Counted from the first letter of the stretch, positions 47,201 to 50,066 are shown. The stretch is 64,000 bases of DNA from Rapana venosa (GCA_028751875.1 CM054134.1:69012026-69076025); one strand, 5' to 3'. A program made the numbers and translations. Notes: a model not told the origin generated them from the letters alone.

Positions 47201-48914
47201 AGGGAGACATCAAGTCCAGCCACTAATATGCCTGTTTGCTGATAACTGCTTGCTCTATGAACAGATTGGAAATTAAGGTCCAAAACTGGGATTAGGATAT
47301 ATTTTGTTCAATGCACAGAATCTTGACATCATTATTGGCAGTTTATTATCCCTCTGTGACCACCTCCAACTTTCTTGGGTTGGGAATGGACTCTAGTGTA
47401 GTCGCACTTTGACACCATAGACTTAGTTAATATGGGTGTTCTGTTGATGAGGACATGGGGCAGGGTGGGCACATTCTAGTCTCAAGCTGTGGTAAATGCA
47501 GCATGGGTGAGCACAACCAGCACAATAACAAAACTAGTTCTCAGCATCCTTCACCAAGAGTGGTCACAGGCTAGACTGGTCATGATCTGCTCTAAAGTCA
47601 GAATGTGTCAGCTGAGGCCAGTAGGCAGACTTCTTGCAGAATTACAAGCACAGAGACCAGGCACTACACATCCCGCCCAATAGAAAATGCAGAAGAAGAG
47701 GAAAAAGACATCATTATCATGCTGTCATCTTCATTTACATTTAAGTAAACAACCAATATCAGAAATATCAGCAAAAAAGCTAGTGCTACACTTGGCTTCC
47801 CAAAGAGGTACTTAAGAAGAGGACTCATGAGTCCAACCAGCCAGTGTTGTACATCAATGCCTTTTAAATTCTGTCATTGAGAATAGTTCCATTTGTTTAA
47901 AGAGACCAGTACAAAATGCAAAAAGTTGAAAATCAATAAGAATTAATCCAATGGCATTGAAAGTCAGTTAATTTCCTTTGAATGCATTAGCTTGATTAAG
48001 TAATTAATATACTACAGATCAAACAAATTGGTACTGAAGATTTTCCCACTAAAACTAGTGAAAGGTAGCAAGGAATAACAGATCCACCAGGCAAAATCAT
48101 GACATAAGACTAAGTCTAATAGATCCAGCTGTTGTTCTAAATAACATATTTCTTCTTCTTCTTTTTTTTTTAATATAAATTGCTAAAGTTTACAAAAGGC
48201 ACTGCTAGGTATAATTACTGAGAAAACAATCCTGCAACATAGTCATGTGACAATTCCATATGTTGAAAGTTTTAACATCACTGTCTGAAGAAAAACAAAA
48301 CATTTTACTTTAGCAACACATGTGGCTACATCACTTAATAGTAAATTGTGAATTGTATCGCAGCACTACAACAAAGCAGTACATTAATAAACCATCCCCC
48401 CCCCCCCCCCCCCCCCCTTTTAAAAAAAACCACCTCCTTTGAGTGATGTCAATGAGCTCTTGATAGGATCCAGCTTGGCCTAAAACTAAAAGAAACTGCC
48501 TTAGCATTCAACACAGTCAGACTGATCACTTTAAAATATATTTTATCAGTGCTGGGCTGGTTCTTGGACACTAGACCTAAGCCTAACCCACCCTTGTAGT
48601 TGTACTGTAGGCTATAGCAACCGCAACGGCATCCCTGCCCCACCCCTCACACCAGTCCCCTTCCCTACCCAGCCCCCAACAAAAAGTAGCATATATATAT
48701 ATTCAGAAGTGGTCCCCTATTTTCCTGTACTCAACAACCAACTCGGATGTACGGCAACATACTCATCCTGATCCTGCAAGTTGACATGATCAGGATGGTT
48801 TGCAGCAGACTCACCGAGTTCCTCAGAACAGAAGCCCACCTCGAGAACTATGCAAGCGTTTTAAACAAACAAGCTTTGAAATAAAAGTAGCGTAAAATGA
48901 ATTTGATTTACCAT
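10890..48914 (-). CDS. XPO6: Exportin-6 (25 coding exons, complete)
   Basis: XPO6 is a karyopherin-beta family nuclear export receptor; with RanGTP it carries profilin-actin out of the nucleus. Coding exons in transcript order: 48914-48912, 45061-44971, 42851-42739, 41203-41006, 39413-39254, 38108-37977, 36546-36304, 35260-35059, 34473-34347, 33576-33467, 30778-30670, 30124-30032, 28702-28470, 27391-27305, 26471-26321, 25051-24905, 23762-23573, 22461-22306, 20826-20712, 19521-19462, 19125-19010, 18321-18179, 16823-16725, 13158-12928, 10991-10890. Every junction keeps frame; the total is 1136 aa plus stop, against about 1125 aa in human as recalled. The importin-beta N-terminal domain spans roughly residues 30-100, followed by the Xpo1-like region and HEAT-type helical repeats. 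Blocks such as [33 protein letters not shown] and YNMAEVDFD are near-identical to vertebrate XPO6. No disabling change is seen. Introns carry all the repeats listed below. Confidence 0.96.
11516..11797 (+). mobile_element. Dispersed repeat family A copy (A2)
   Basis: Begins with the quasi-palindrome CAGCAACTACTGTTGTCTG and ends TTATACTGACACGCCC. It aligns with A1, A3 and A4 over the full length, including GGGCCCAGCG, GAATGGACC and GGGAATTCCTAGAACA. Confidence 0.85.
12100..12460. repeat. 68-bp tandem repeat, about 5.5 copies
   Basis: Unit landmarks are AAACTGCAGTTGCA, GACAATAAAGTTTACAAACT and ACATGTCATCAATGGTCCTC. Copies are nearly identical, differing mainly in CATAGAC against CACAGAC. Confidence 0.93.
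12600..12890. repeat. CA/CCCA-rich simple sequence with poly(C)
   Basis: CACACA, CCACCCAC and a C run of about 18 (12687-12704), ending just before exon 24. The reading frames through it are compositional. Confidence 0.85.
12928..13158 (-). CDS. XPO6: XPO6 exon 24
   Basis: 77 codons with [20 protein letters not shown] and [20 protein letters not shown]. Phase 0 at both ends; donor GTAGCG. GC-rich compared with the surrounding introns. Confidence 0.96.
13308..13697. repeat. 54-55-bp tandem repeat, about 7 copies
   Basis: The unit contains AGAAATATAGTCAGCCTTTT, CAGCAATGTCATGCAACTTT and ACTGTGAACTAAAC. Units differ by one T in the T-run and a few substitutions. Confidence 0.93.
14070..14352 (+). 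mobile_element. SINE family B copy (B2)
   Basis: Has the tRNA-like head GGTGGTTAGAGCACTGCACT, then CCTTCAGATGAGAC, ATGACAAAATTTACAAA and CAGGGACTGGATGTAAAAAA, ending TTATTCCATTATTCTTAC plus an A-rich tail. Near full length but diverged. Confidence 0.82.
14750..15090 (+). mobile_element. Dispersed repeat family G copy (G2)
   Basis: The longest plus-strand copy: GTTGTGCGTTCCCCAGCTTT, TCACCCAGAACGTGCACTCT, GGCAGCCATACTCCGACTTC, GTTAAGAGCTTGTCATGGCT and GGCATCAATAACTGACACAG. It is the reverse complement of 44320-44660. Coding content is absent; class unknown. Confidence 0.8.
15340..15432 (+). mobile_element. SINE family B 3' end (B3)
   Basis: Only the terminal 90 bp: AAAACCGCATACACACAGGG, AAAAAAGCACATAAGTGCTT, ATTCCATTATCCTCGATATA. 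It lies just left of the 53-bp array. Confidence 0.8.
15485..16110. repeat. 53-bp tandem repeat, about 11 copies, highly uniform
   Basis: Unit: ATAAGACAGGAGATGATGGC, AAAAGAAACAAACAGAAGAT, GGAAAAGTACCAG. Most copies are identical. Because 53 is not a multiple of 3 the minus strand cycles through all three frames, and all are open, giving overlapping hydrophobic frames of 165-240 codons with a 53-residue period. These are repeat artefacts. Confidence 0.95.
16196..16402 (-). mobile_element. SINE family B copy (B4)
   Basis: Reverse-orientation copy: AAGAATAATGGAATAAGCAC, TTTTTTACATCCAGTTCCCG, CACACAATGGCCTACTCTTC, GAGGCCTTGACTTATAG. Lacks the tRNA-like head. It faces B3 across the 53-bp array. 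Confidence 0.82.
16725..16823 (-). CDS. XPO6: XPO6 exon 23
   Basis: Reads [20 protein letters not shown], parallel to vertebrate [20 protein letters not shown]. 33 codons, phase 0 at both ends; donor GTCAGT. Confidence 0.95.
16824..18178 (-). other. XPO6: XPO6 intron 22
   Basis: 16824-17640 is mostly unique sequence with no clear feature; SINE copy D1 fills 17660-18060. Confidence 0.75.
17660..18062 (-). mobile_element. tRNA-derived SINE family D copy (D1)
   Basis: On the minus strand it starts AGTGGATCGGTGGTCCAGAG and has a perfect pol III B box GGTTCGAATCC. It continues with GAGACGATAAATCGAGGTCC, the CAGCATGAATTTCACGCAGA block and AAGTGGTAT at the end. Full length, about 400 bp. Copies D2, D3 and D4 align throughout. 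Confidence 0.9.
18179..18321 (-). CDS. XPO6: XPO6 exon 22
   Basis: Contains [20 protein letters not shown] and [10 protein letters not shown], matching vertebrate HHNWRYFFKSTVLASV. Acceptor CCCCAG, donor GTGAGG, phase 1 to 0. Confidence 0.94.
18322..19009 (-). other. XPO6: XPO6 intron 21
   Basis: 18322-18600 is AT-rich unique sequence; the rest is the chimeric SINE copy F1. Confidence 0.75.
18610..18905 (-). mobile_element. 5S/tRNA chimeric SINE family F copy (F1)
   Basis: Minus strand: GGGATATCTCAGTGGTCAGA (tRNA-like A-box region), then TTAAGCAGCACTGAGCGTGG and TTACCAAGTGGATGGGTGAT (internal 5S rRNA-like), then a unique body ending in a pyrimidine-rich GGGACACCC...TTACATT. It aligns end to end with the plus copy at 38403-38696. 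Confidence 0.85.
19010..19125 (-). CDS. XPO6: XPO6 exon 21
   Basis: Contains [20 protein letters not shown] and [12 protein letters not shown]. Two overlapping GTGAGT donors exist (19013 and 19009); only the second keeps frame with exon 22, giving Asn at the joint. Confidence 0.92.
19126..19461 (-). other. XPO6: XPO6 intron 20
   Basis: Short AT-rich intron with an ATTATTATC-type stretch near 19235-19260; nothing else seen. Confidence 0.7.
19462..19521 (-). CDS. XPO6: XPO6 exon 20
   Basis: Short 60-nt exon, [19 protein letters not shown], between residues Arg and Lys whose codons are split by the flanking introns. Matches vertebrate REQLAESILHEGSTGCRVVEK in position. Donor GTGAGT. Confidence 0.9.
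19522..20711 (-). other. XPO6: XPO6 intron 19
   Basis: A 260-bp AT-rich part (19522-19785) followed by the C-rich minisatellite. No gene. Confidence 0.75.
19786..20690. repeat. C-rich minisatellite (CTCCAGCTCACCAGTTCCCC)n
   Basis: About 900 bp of 20-35-bp units built on CTCCAGCTCACCAGTTCCCC with variable CCCACCCC spacers, roughly 30 copies. Both strands stay open for 300 codons through composition alone. It ends about 20 bp from the exon 19 donor. Confidence 0.95.
20712..20826 (-). CDS. XPO6: XPO6 exon 19
   Basis: Reads [20 protein letters not shown], near-identical to the vertebrate block. Phase 1 to 2, donor GTATGA. A C-rich minisatellite begins about 20 bp past the donor. Confidence 0.95.
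21285..21400 (-). mobile_element. SINE family C 3' fragment (C6)
   Basis: CCTCGGCTACAGCTCCGAGG, TTCACAAATGGTG and CCACCACTGAGGTAGCTGCA correspond to the 3' end of family C (compare 41637-42070). Confidence 0.65.
21795..22190 (+). mobile_element. tRNA-derived SINE family D copy (D2)
   Basis: Head TGTGGATCAGTGGTCTAGAG, a changed B box AGGTTCGGAC, then GATGAGACAATAAACCGATG, GGCAAAATTCTGTACAAAAA and CTCTCCCCAGGGAGAGGAGC, ending at a TTTAAACAAATAC relic. Full length. Confidence 0.88.
22306..22461 (-). CDS. XPO6: XPO6 exon 18
   Basis: Contains [20 protein letters not shown]. The frame and the match to exon 19 require a donor GTCCCC at 22305, which fits the splice consensus poorly beyond GT. Confidence 0.88.
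22462..23572 (-). other. XPO6: XPO6 intron 17
   Basis: AT-rich, mostly unique; two tandem-like CATCTGGTTTTGTCT(A/G)A segments near 22710-22785. No other feature seen. Confidence 0.65.
23573..23762 (-). CDS. XPO6: XPO6 exon 17
   Basis: Contains [20 protein letters not shown], parallel to vertebrate CRALSNILLLPWPNLPENEQ. Phase 0 to 1, donor GTGACT. Confidence 0.94.
24575..24622 (+). mobile_element. Retroelement 3' tail with TTGACT repeats
   Basis: CCTTCATGGGATGATTAAAG, TGTTTTTGACTTAACTTTGA, CTTGACTGAC. The same sequence lies inverted at 49338-49385, where the end is a cleaner (TTGAC)n; this looks like the conserved 3' end of a LINE or SINE. Confidence 0.6.
24630..24896. repeat. CA/CT microsatellite next to exon 16
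   Basis: Alternating ACACAC and CTCTCT blocks with a short GCTGCTGCTGCT, ending 9 bp from the exon 16 donor side. Confidence 0.9.
24905..25051 (-). CDS. XPO6: XPO6 exon 16
   Basis: Reads [20 protein letters not shown], then [12 protein letters not shown], matching vertebrate LLVSLATTVRPVFL. The only in-frame acceptor is GATGGAAAAAG, which lacks a pyrimidine tract; a better-looking CTGCAG 25 nt upstream would bring a stop into frame. Confidence 0.88.
25052..26320 (-). other. XPO6: XPO6 intron 15
   Basis: Dominated by TG/GAGT microsatellites (25105-25690), then AT-rich sequence, a SINE B body scrap (about 26045-26140: CCTTCAGATGAGACGATAAA) and unclassified repeat-like sequence to 26275. Confidence 0.75.
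25105..25690. repeat. (GT)n and (GAGT)n microsatellite
   Basis: Long GT runs at 25112-25245 and 25520-25608, with GAGTGAGT and GTGAGT words between. Long frames on both strands are artefacts. Confidence 0.95.
26321..26471 (-). CDS. XPO6: XPO6 exon 15
   Basis: Contains [20 protein letters not shown] and [13 protein letters not shown]. Phase 2 to 0, donor GTAGAA. Confidence 0.95.
26472..27304 (-). other. XPO6: XPO6 intron 14
   Basis: AT-rich with a (GT)n/(GTGC)n stretch at 26830-26985. No gene signal. Confidence 0.7.
27305..27391 (-). CDS. XPO6: XPO6 exon 14
   Basis: Reads [20 protein letters not shown], parallel to vertebrate LVKVTLYGSQIKLYNIET. Phase 2 to 2, donor GTGAGT. Confidence 0.9.
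27392..28469 (-). other. XPO6: XPO6 intron 13
   Basis: 27392-27970 shows nothing recognisable. 27975-28320 is a LINE 3' fragment, and a (GA)n run lies at 28310-28350. Confidence 0.7.
27975..28320 (-). mobile_element. LINE ORF2 C-terminal fragment
   Basis: Minus-strand frames read [16 protein letters not shown], then [18 protein letters not shown] (a CX2CX8HX4C zinc-knuckle-like motif), then after one frameshift [20 protein letters not shown] to a stop. The FR.GVS..NVHK.R motif also occurs in the larger element at 58030-58100, so both are the same LINE family. Same strand as XPO6. Confidence 0.8.
28470..28702 (-). CDS. XPO6: XPO6 exon 13
   Basis: Contains [20 protein letters not shown] and [20 protein letters not shown]. 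Phase 0 to 2; the donor GTGCGG is acceptable but weak. Confidence 0.95.
28703..30031 (-). other. XPO6: XPO6 intron 12
   Basis: Holds a SINE-type tail with (AAT)n at 29083-29160 and a CA microsatellite at 29640-29770. The GCAG...GTGAGT pair at 29345-29365 is discussed among the rejected items. Confidence 0.7.
29083..29160 (-). mobile_element. Shared retroelement 3' tail with (ATT)n
   Basis: Minus strand: TTTGTTGCTTTACAAGATTC, AGCGCTATATAAATTCCATA, then (CATTATT)n. The same tail is at 50717-50830 and 51885-51960. Confidence 0.75.
30032..30124 (-). CDS. XPO6: XPO6 exon 12
   Basis: Reads [20 protein letters not shown]. 31 codons, phase 0 at both ends. Joined straight to exon 13 it gives [20 protein letters not shown], a gapless counterpart of the vertebrate block. 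Confidence 0.95.
30125..30669 (-). other. XPO6: XPO6 intron 11
   Basis: AT-rich; family A copy A3 occupies 30334-30568. Confidence 0.75.
30334..30568 (+). mobile_element. Dispersed repeat family A copy (A3)
   Basis: Starts CTCAGACAGCAACTATTGTT followed by GTCTGTCATATGA and ends GGGGATGCTATTTATTCTGA. It lacks the AAGCGCCTGGC...GGCCCAGCG segment present in A1 and A2, an internal deletion of about 45 bp. Confidence 0.85.
30670..30778 (-). CDS. XPO6: XPO6 exon 11
   Basis: Contains [20 protein letters not shown], almost the vertebrate sequence. Phase 2 to 0, donor GTAAGT. Confidence 0.96.
31033..31230 (-). mobile_element. SINE family C copy, truncated (C1)
   Basis: AAGAGCTCTGAGGTTCACCA, GTGAGATTTTGCGTATGTGA, CTACTCTTCTAGAAAAGG and TCTTTTGGGGGAGTGCAGTC match the body of family C in reverse orientation; the head is missing. 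Confidence 0.78.
31417..32716 (+). mobile_element. ORF-only retroelement nested in XPO6 intron 10
   Basis: About 1.3 kb bounded by direct repeats TCTCTGTTGCTTGT(G/A)G at 31401-31416 and 32717-32732 (15 of 16 match). It carries a single intact ORF (31502-32473), then a 3' UTR with GATGCTTATCACAATAAATT and a (TTGTCA)n tail that touches the second direct repeat. Direct repeats plus a short-repeat tail are the signs of LINE-type target-primed insertion. There is no endonuclease or reverse transcriptase, so it resembles a 'half-LINE' that kept only ORF1. Orientation is antisense to XPO6. Confidence 0.7.
31502..32473 (+). CDS. 323-aa ORF, ORF1-like protein of unknown function
   Basis: An uninterrupted 323-codon frame with no introns. 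Residues 1-55 look like a small folded domain ([20 protein letters not shown], then TVVVIRL). Residues 57-88 are basic ([20 protein letters not shown]). About 190-285 is strongly acidic (Glu-rich with spaced Cys). The end ([20 protein letters not shown]) is predicted to be helical. A basic block followed by an acidic stretch and a helix would suit a nucleic-acid-binding ORF1 protein, but I cannot name a family. The ATG context is AAAATGCC. Composition is not repeat-like, and the intact frame suggests recent insertion or selection. A host gene derived from a transposon is the alternative. Confidence 0.6.
   Translation: MPVVGLPVTLEGMLNAVLHEQTVSSFKVDGREHQTVVVIRLTSNAASHSPVTPVQQAMYRKKCPSQVNRDKIRAERYRNNNQKKVNEQVSSPSGLFLPTPPRLCYTTGHSDNTATDMFVYETHCPPSSSHCQKEQSIDMIMDDTDRQTVTISFDKNVRNESCGEIVNVAKECGCSYINGIKDCVHDNRNEEGDCEMGKEGVENHEKHVKKGRDVMQAENDREVRAERESEGEGVEGESGEGCGENESEEECAENVTGAECGEFMEDGDESCEREETVTLADVMERLQQMTEKAEDVHFMLRDMRQCTARTTAVLKGNVYKDVS
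32763..32880 (-). mobile_element. SINE family C 3' fragment (C2)
   Basis: CGTTCCTCAGCTAGAGCTCA, GCGGTTCACCACTGACATG, TTTTTGCCCACCACTAAGGC and CACATTCCAACTTCAAGGAT match the 3' part of family C. Confidence 0.75.
32925..33335 (+). mobile_element. tRNA-derived SINE family D copy (D3)
   Basis: Head GTGAATCGGTGGTCTAGAAG, B-box-like AGGTTCAGTCCTCG, GATGAGACAATAAACCGAGG, CTGTCCCTGGCAAAATTCTG, GCGCTCTCCCCAGGGATAGC and ends GCGACTTCAAGTGGTAT. Full length. Confidence 0.88.
33467..33576 (-). CDS. XPO6: XPO6 exon 10
   Basis: Contains [20 protein letters not shown], parallel to vertebrate GYFSCLDIWTLFLDYLTSKI. Phase 0 to 2, donor GTATGT. Confidence 0.94.
33577..34346 (-). other. XPO6: XPO6 intron 9
   Basis: Two microsatellites of opposite strand bias, (GT)n at 33638-33900 and (CA)n at 34085-34207, separated by 180 bp. 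They could pair as an inverted repeat. Confidence 0.8.
34347..34473 (-). CDS. XPO6: XPO6 exon 9
   Basis: Reads [20 protein letters not shown] and ends LLFKYTFRQ, matching vertebrate [20 protein letters not shown] and LLFKYTFHQ. Donor GTATGT, phase 2 to 0. Confidence 0.96.
34474..35058 (-). other. XPO6: XPO6 intron 8
   Basis: AT-rich, with a short tandem of (AGCCAGCCACAT) and AGCCAGAT words at 34850-34965. Nothing else seen. Confidence 0.75.
35059..35260 (-). CDS. XPO6: XPO6 exon 8
   Basis: Contains [20 protein letters not shown] and [17 protein letters not shown]. Phase 1 to 2, donor GTAAGT; the split codon reads Asp with exon 9. Confidence 0.94.
35261..36303 (-). other. XPO6: XPO6 intron 7
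   Basis: Holds SINE C3 and, next to exon 7, two tandem 67-bp CA-rich units (36100-36250) containing CCACCCCACACAAAACCACA. Confidence 0.78.
35655..36032 (-). mobile_element. SINE family C copy, full length (C3)
   Basis: CCTCGGCTAGAGTTCTAAGA at the 3' end, GGCCTACACTTCTGAAAATC in the body and a tRNA-like head read on the minus strand: GGCAGGATGGTTAAGATGTT with B-box-like GGATTTGACTCCC. Confidence 0.85.
36304..36546 (-). CDS. XPO6: XPO6 exon 7
   Basis: Contains [20 protein letters not shown] and [11 protein letters not shown], parallel to the vertebrate CLAHLFSWIPLSASITP and FHFARFGCD. The Ala/Gly-rich end is less conserved. Phase 1 to 1, donor GTGAGT. Confidence 0.94.
36719..37000 (-). mobile_element. 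tRNA-derived SINE family E copy (E1)
   Basis: Minus strand starts GGGAGGCACTGTGGTCGAGT, with a perfect B box GGTTCGATCCC, and ends GGCTCGAAAGAACATAC. It is almost identical to the plus copy at 49786-50066. A/T homopolymers of 15-17 bp sit on both sides. Confidence 0.92.
37520..37790. repeat. GGTGT minisatellite, about 57-bp units
   Basis: Simple GTGGT repeats pass into about four longer units carrying GGCACAGCATGGCATGGCGT. The His/Pro/Thr-rich minus-strand frames are artefacts. Confidence 0.9.
37977..38108 (-). CDS. XPO6: XPO6 exon 6
   Basis: Reads [20 protein letters not shown], including the conserved AATPPPSPT motif, then a Ser-rich stretch. Phase 1 to 1, 132 nt. Confidence 0.93.
38403..38696 (+). 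mobile_element. 5S/tRNA chimeric SINE family F copy (F2)
   Basis: TAGCTCAGTGG at 38415-38425 is a tRNA-type pol III A box. 38451-38501 (AAGTTAAGCAGCATCGAGCG, TGGTTACCACTCGGATGGGT, GACCG) matches the internal control region of animal 5S rRNA at about 36 of 45 positions as I recall that rRNA. A 190-bp body ends CTTTACCTTTTA. Confidence 0.85.
38825..39158 (+). mobile_element. tRNA-derived SINE family B copy, full length (B6)
   Basis: Head GGATAGCCTACTGGTTAGAA with B-box-like GGATTCAATTC. Body CCTTCAGATGAGACTATAAA, AGAAGAGTAAGCCATTGTGT and GACGGGACTGGATG-like block; 3' end TACTCCATTATCCTCAATAT followed by AAAAGAATAAAATAAA. Confidence 0.9.
39254..39413 (-). CDS. XPO6: XPO6 exon 5
   Basis: Contains [20 protein letters not shown], close to the vertebrate TSEELACPREDLSVARKEE. 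It enters in phase 0 and leaves in phase 1 (donor GTAGGT). A (CA)n run abuts the acceptor and upstream intron copies resemble its 5' edge. Confidence 0.95.
39430..39970 (-). repeat. XPO6: Diverged 170-190-bp tandem duplicates of the exon 5 acceptor
   Basis: On the gene strand exon 5 starts TGCAG then TTAGTGCAGCAGCCAGAGAC. Upstream are TGCAG then TAAGAGTAGCAGCCAGAGAT (about 39613-39575), TGCAG then GGAGTGTAGCAGTCATAGAC (39790-39754), and a third weaker copy near 39960-39930. The AACCTGAA(T/C)GA(G/A)CTG sequences upstream are also shared. Confidence 0.65.
40440..40530. repeat. AT-rich palindrome
   Basis: AGTTTATGTATATGATA pairs with TATCATACACATAAACT (16 of 17) around a (TA)n centre, with looser pairing further out (TTCGTGAA against TTCATGAA). 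Confidence 0.8.
40660..40970. repeat. CA and TA microsatellites
   Basis: (AC)n, then a (TA)n of about 50 bp (40710-40765), then CA-rich sequence with GCATGC palindromic words up to near exon 4. Confidence 0.92.
41006..41203 (-). CDS. XPO6: XPO6 exon 4 (end of the Ran-binding N-domain)
   Basis: 66 codons with [19 protein letters not shown] and [20 protein letters not shown]. Phase 0 at both ends; donor GTATGT. Confidence 0.96.
41204..42738 (-). other. XPO6: XPO6 intron 3
   Basis: SINE C4 at 41637-42070; the remainder is AT-rich with no recognised feature. Confidence 0.75.
41637..42070 (-). mobile_element. SINE family C copy, full length (C4)
   Basis: 3' end GTTCCTCAGAAAGAGCTCTG; body GGACTACTCTTCCAAAAGGC and GGACTTTTGGGGGAGTGGAG. 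The tRNA-like head on the minus strand reads GGATAATCTAGCGGTTAGTG, with GGATTGAAGCCC as B box. Confidence 0.87.
42739..42851 (-). CDS. XPO6: XPO6 exon 3 (importin-beta N-terminal domain)
   Basis: Contains [11 protein letters not shown] and [13 protein letters not shown], parallel to the vertebrate NDYVMMYSLTVFE. Acceptor TTCCAG, donor GTGAGT, phase 1 to 0. Confidence 0.95.
43709..43869. repeat. Two perfect short inverted repeats in series
   Basis: GTCAGGTGCAA (43709-43719) pairs with TTGCACCTGAC (43781-43791). GACAGCCTGACCC (43806-43818) pairs with GGGTCAGGCTGTC (43857-43869). The two hairpins are adjacent. Confidence 0.85.
43980..44130 (-). mobile_element. SINE family D fragment (D5)
   Basis: GATCTCCCAAGGGAGAGCAT, GTATCTGTTTCCTTTCAGAG, ATTTTGCCAATGACAA and GACATGGGTTCTTTTATATG match the middle of family D (compare 17700-17870). 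Confidence 0.7.
44320..44660 (-). mobile_element. Dispersed repeat family G copy (G3)
   Basis: Reverse complement of G2: AAGCTGTGTCAGTTATTATT, AAGGCCTACATTAAAACGTT, AGCCATGACAAGCTCTTAAC, GTCGGAGTATGGCTGCCTAT and GTAAAGCTGGGGAACGCACA. A short fourth scrap lies near 46345-46440 (+). Confidence 0.82.
44971..45061 (-). CDS. XPO6: XPO6 exon 2 (residues 2-31)
   Basis: Reads [18 protein letters not shown] and then SNERKREI. The acceptor is TTTACAG, the donor GTAAGG, and it ends in phase 1. It is flanked upstream by the 41-bp tandem array. Confidence 0.95.
45110..46245. repeat. 41-bp tandem repeat, about 27 copies
   Basis: The unit contains AGTCCAGAACTAGCAGCAAC and ATGTGCCCATGCCTG(A/T)(A/G)CAT. Subtypes (GTGGCCATGGCTGTGCATA; CCCACGCCTGTGAATA) cluster in blocks. 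Copies degenerate toward 46200. The array begins about 50 bp upstream of the exon 2 acceptor. Confidence 0.94.
46970..47115. repeat. Cluster of palindromic TTTGTCACAATTGTG motifs
   Basis: GCACTATGTCA (46976-46986) pairs with TGACATAGTGC (46994-47004). CTTTGTCACAAT (47047-47058) pairs with ATTGTGACAAAG (47085-47096). A related GACAAAGCATGTCAC follows near 47116-47130. All are variants of one motif. Confidence 0.8.
48912..48914 (-). CDS. XPO6: XPO6 exon 1 coding part: start codon only
   Basis: ATG at 48914-48912 is followed directly by the donor GTAAAT. Joined to exon 2 it gives [12 protein letters not shown], matching the vertebrate N-terminus MAS..ASL.ALE. The rest of exon 1 is 5' UTR. Confidence 0.8.
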
Positions 48915-49135
48915 GATCAATCCGTGCTTTTTTCTCAGTCGATATCAAACATAAATGTCACCGTTACGATCAAACATTTAGTTTGCCAGGCTCATCAGTT
49001 TTCATGCCGTCGATGGGCACTTCCATCTTGACACGGATTCATGGGAATTTATGTATTGGGCATAGTTAACTCCCCTTGCAGGAAAATCGGCTGCGGCCAA
49101 GTACTGGCTTTAGATTTTGTCACTTTTTCTTCTGT
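48915..49135 (-). promoter_or_regulatory. XPO6: XPO6 5' UTR and promoter region
   Basis: The minus strand upstream of the start ATG is the most GC-balanced part nearby, with GGCCGCAGCCGATTTTCC at its far end. TCAAGATGGAAGTG (about 49029-49016) resembles the YY1-type AAGATGG motif often found at start sites of TATA-less genes. No TATA box is seen. The start site is inferred near 49030-49100. Confidence 0.4.
48970..49026 (-). CDS. Possible upstream ORF of XPO6 (18 codons)
   Basis: ATG at 49026-49024 opens MEVPIDGMKTDEPGKLNV and stops at TGA (48972-48970), before the XPO6 ATG. It exists in the mRNA only if transcription starts above 49026. If that ATG is instead the YY1-like site at the start point, there is no uORF. 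Confidence 0.3.
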   Translation of the reverse strand: MEVPIDGMKTDEPGKLNV

Positions 49136-49559
49136 TTGCCTATAGGCCTATTACTCTTGCATTCATATCGCACGTACTATGGCGTCTACAGAAATAAAAG
49201 AAACACTTTTTGTAAAGGACTGGCCTCTTACTCAAAACTCAAGTGATTTTGCACAAATTTGATAGGTTTGATTTTTTTTCAGCTAACACTGTACTCACTC
49301 AGTTTGTTGTCGTATGAAACAACAATATGCATGCACTGGGTCAAGTCAAGTCAAAAACACTTTAATCATCCCATGAAGAGCAAGTACAGTGCTGGTAGGC
49401 AGTGTGATACGAATCATAATCTCGAAAGACACAAGAAGGCTACATTTCATATTGGTTTAAAAATTACGAGATAAGCGTGCGATGCACACGCACACGCACA
49501 CTCTGACTAGGAATATAGGAATTACATACATACTTACATACATAATTATGCATGCATAC

Positions 49560-49599
<40 letters not shown>

Positions 49600-49785
49600 A
49601 TATATATATATATATAATATATAATATATATTATATATACACACATACATATGTGTGTGTGTGTGTGTGTGTGTGTGTACGCGCGAGGGCGGGCGGGGGT
49701 GTGTGTGTGCGTGCGTGCGTGTGTGTGTGGATATAAACTTATTGTATTTAGGCCTATAATTAATATATATTATATATGTGTGTGG
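49136..49785. other. Intergenic AT-rich and simple sequence
   Basis: Contains the inverted (TTGAC)n retroelement tail (49338-49385), (TA)n/(ATA)n at 49560-49640 and a GT/GC-rich run at 49652-49730. No gene. Confidence 0.7.
49338..49385 (-). mobile_element. Retroelement 3' tail with (TTGAC)n
   Basis: GTCAAGTCAAGTCAAAAACA, CTTTAATCATCCCATGAAG: the reverse complement of 24575-24622. Confidence 0.65.
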
Positions 49786-50066
49786 GAGGCACCGTGGTCG
49801 AGTGGTTTAGGCGGTCAACTCGTGATCCAGAGGTCGCGGGTTCGATCCCCGCTCGGCTCGGTGTTGTGTCCTTGGGAAAGACACTTTACTCCTATTTTCC
49901 TCACTCCACCCAGGTGTACAAGTGGGTACCAGCTCTGCTGGGGAAGTATCTGGCGACAGACTAGCGTCCTGTCACAGGGGTGGTGAAAAACCATCAGTTC
50001 GCTTAACGCTACAGAAACCGGGATAAGCTCCGGCTCTATGGGCCTACTGGCTCGAAAGAACATACT
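49786..50066 (+). mobile_element. tRNA-derived SINE family E copy (E2)
   Basis: GGGAGGCACCGTGGTCGAGT, A-box TGGTCGAGTGG, perfect B box GGTTCGATCCC (49839-49849), body GGTGTTGTGTCCTTGGGAAA, 3' end GGCTCGAAAGAACATAC. The head resembles a tRNA of the Ser/Leu type. Only a few bases differ from E1. Confidence 0.93.

Larger units (their letters stand above)
45062..48911 (-). other. XPO6: XPO6 intron 1
   Basis: Contains the 41-bp array (45110-46245), family G scrap, the palindrome cluster 46970-47115, a poly(C) run (48387-48417) and otherwise unique AT-rich sequence. No coding exon is needed. Confidence 0.78.

Noticed and set aside
47150..47700. Possible small gene or element in intron 1
   Set aside because: No frame, promoter or repeat match is convincing; only a short ACTGCCTGAAAAATT word recurs at 26247. 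Left as unannotated intron.
49797..49862. A functional tRNA gene (Ser/Leu-like, with perfect boxes)
   Set aside because: It cannot be closed into a full cloverleaf ending and it is the head of a 280-bp SINE present in two near-identical copies. The same holds for the D and B/C heads.
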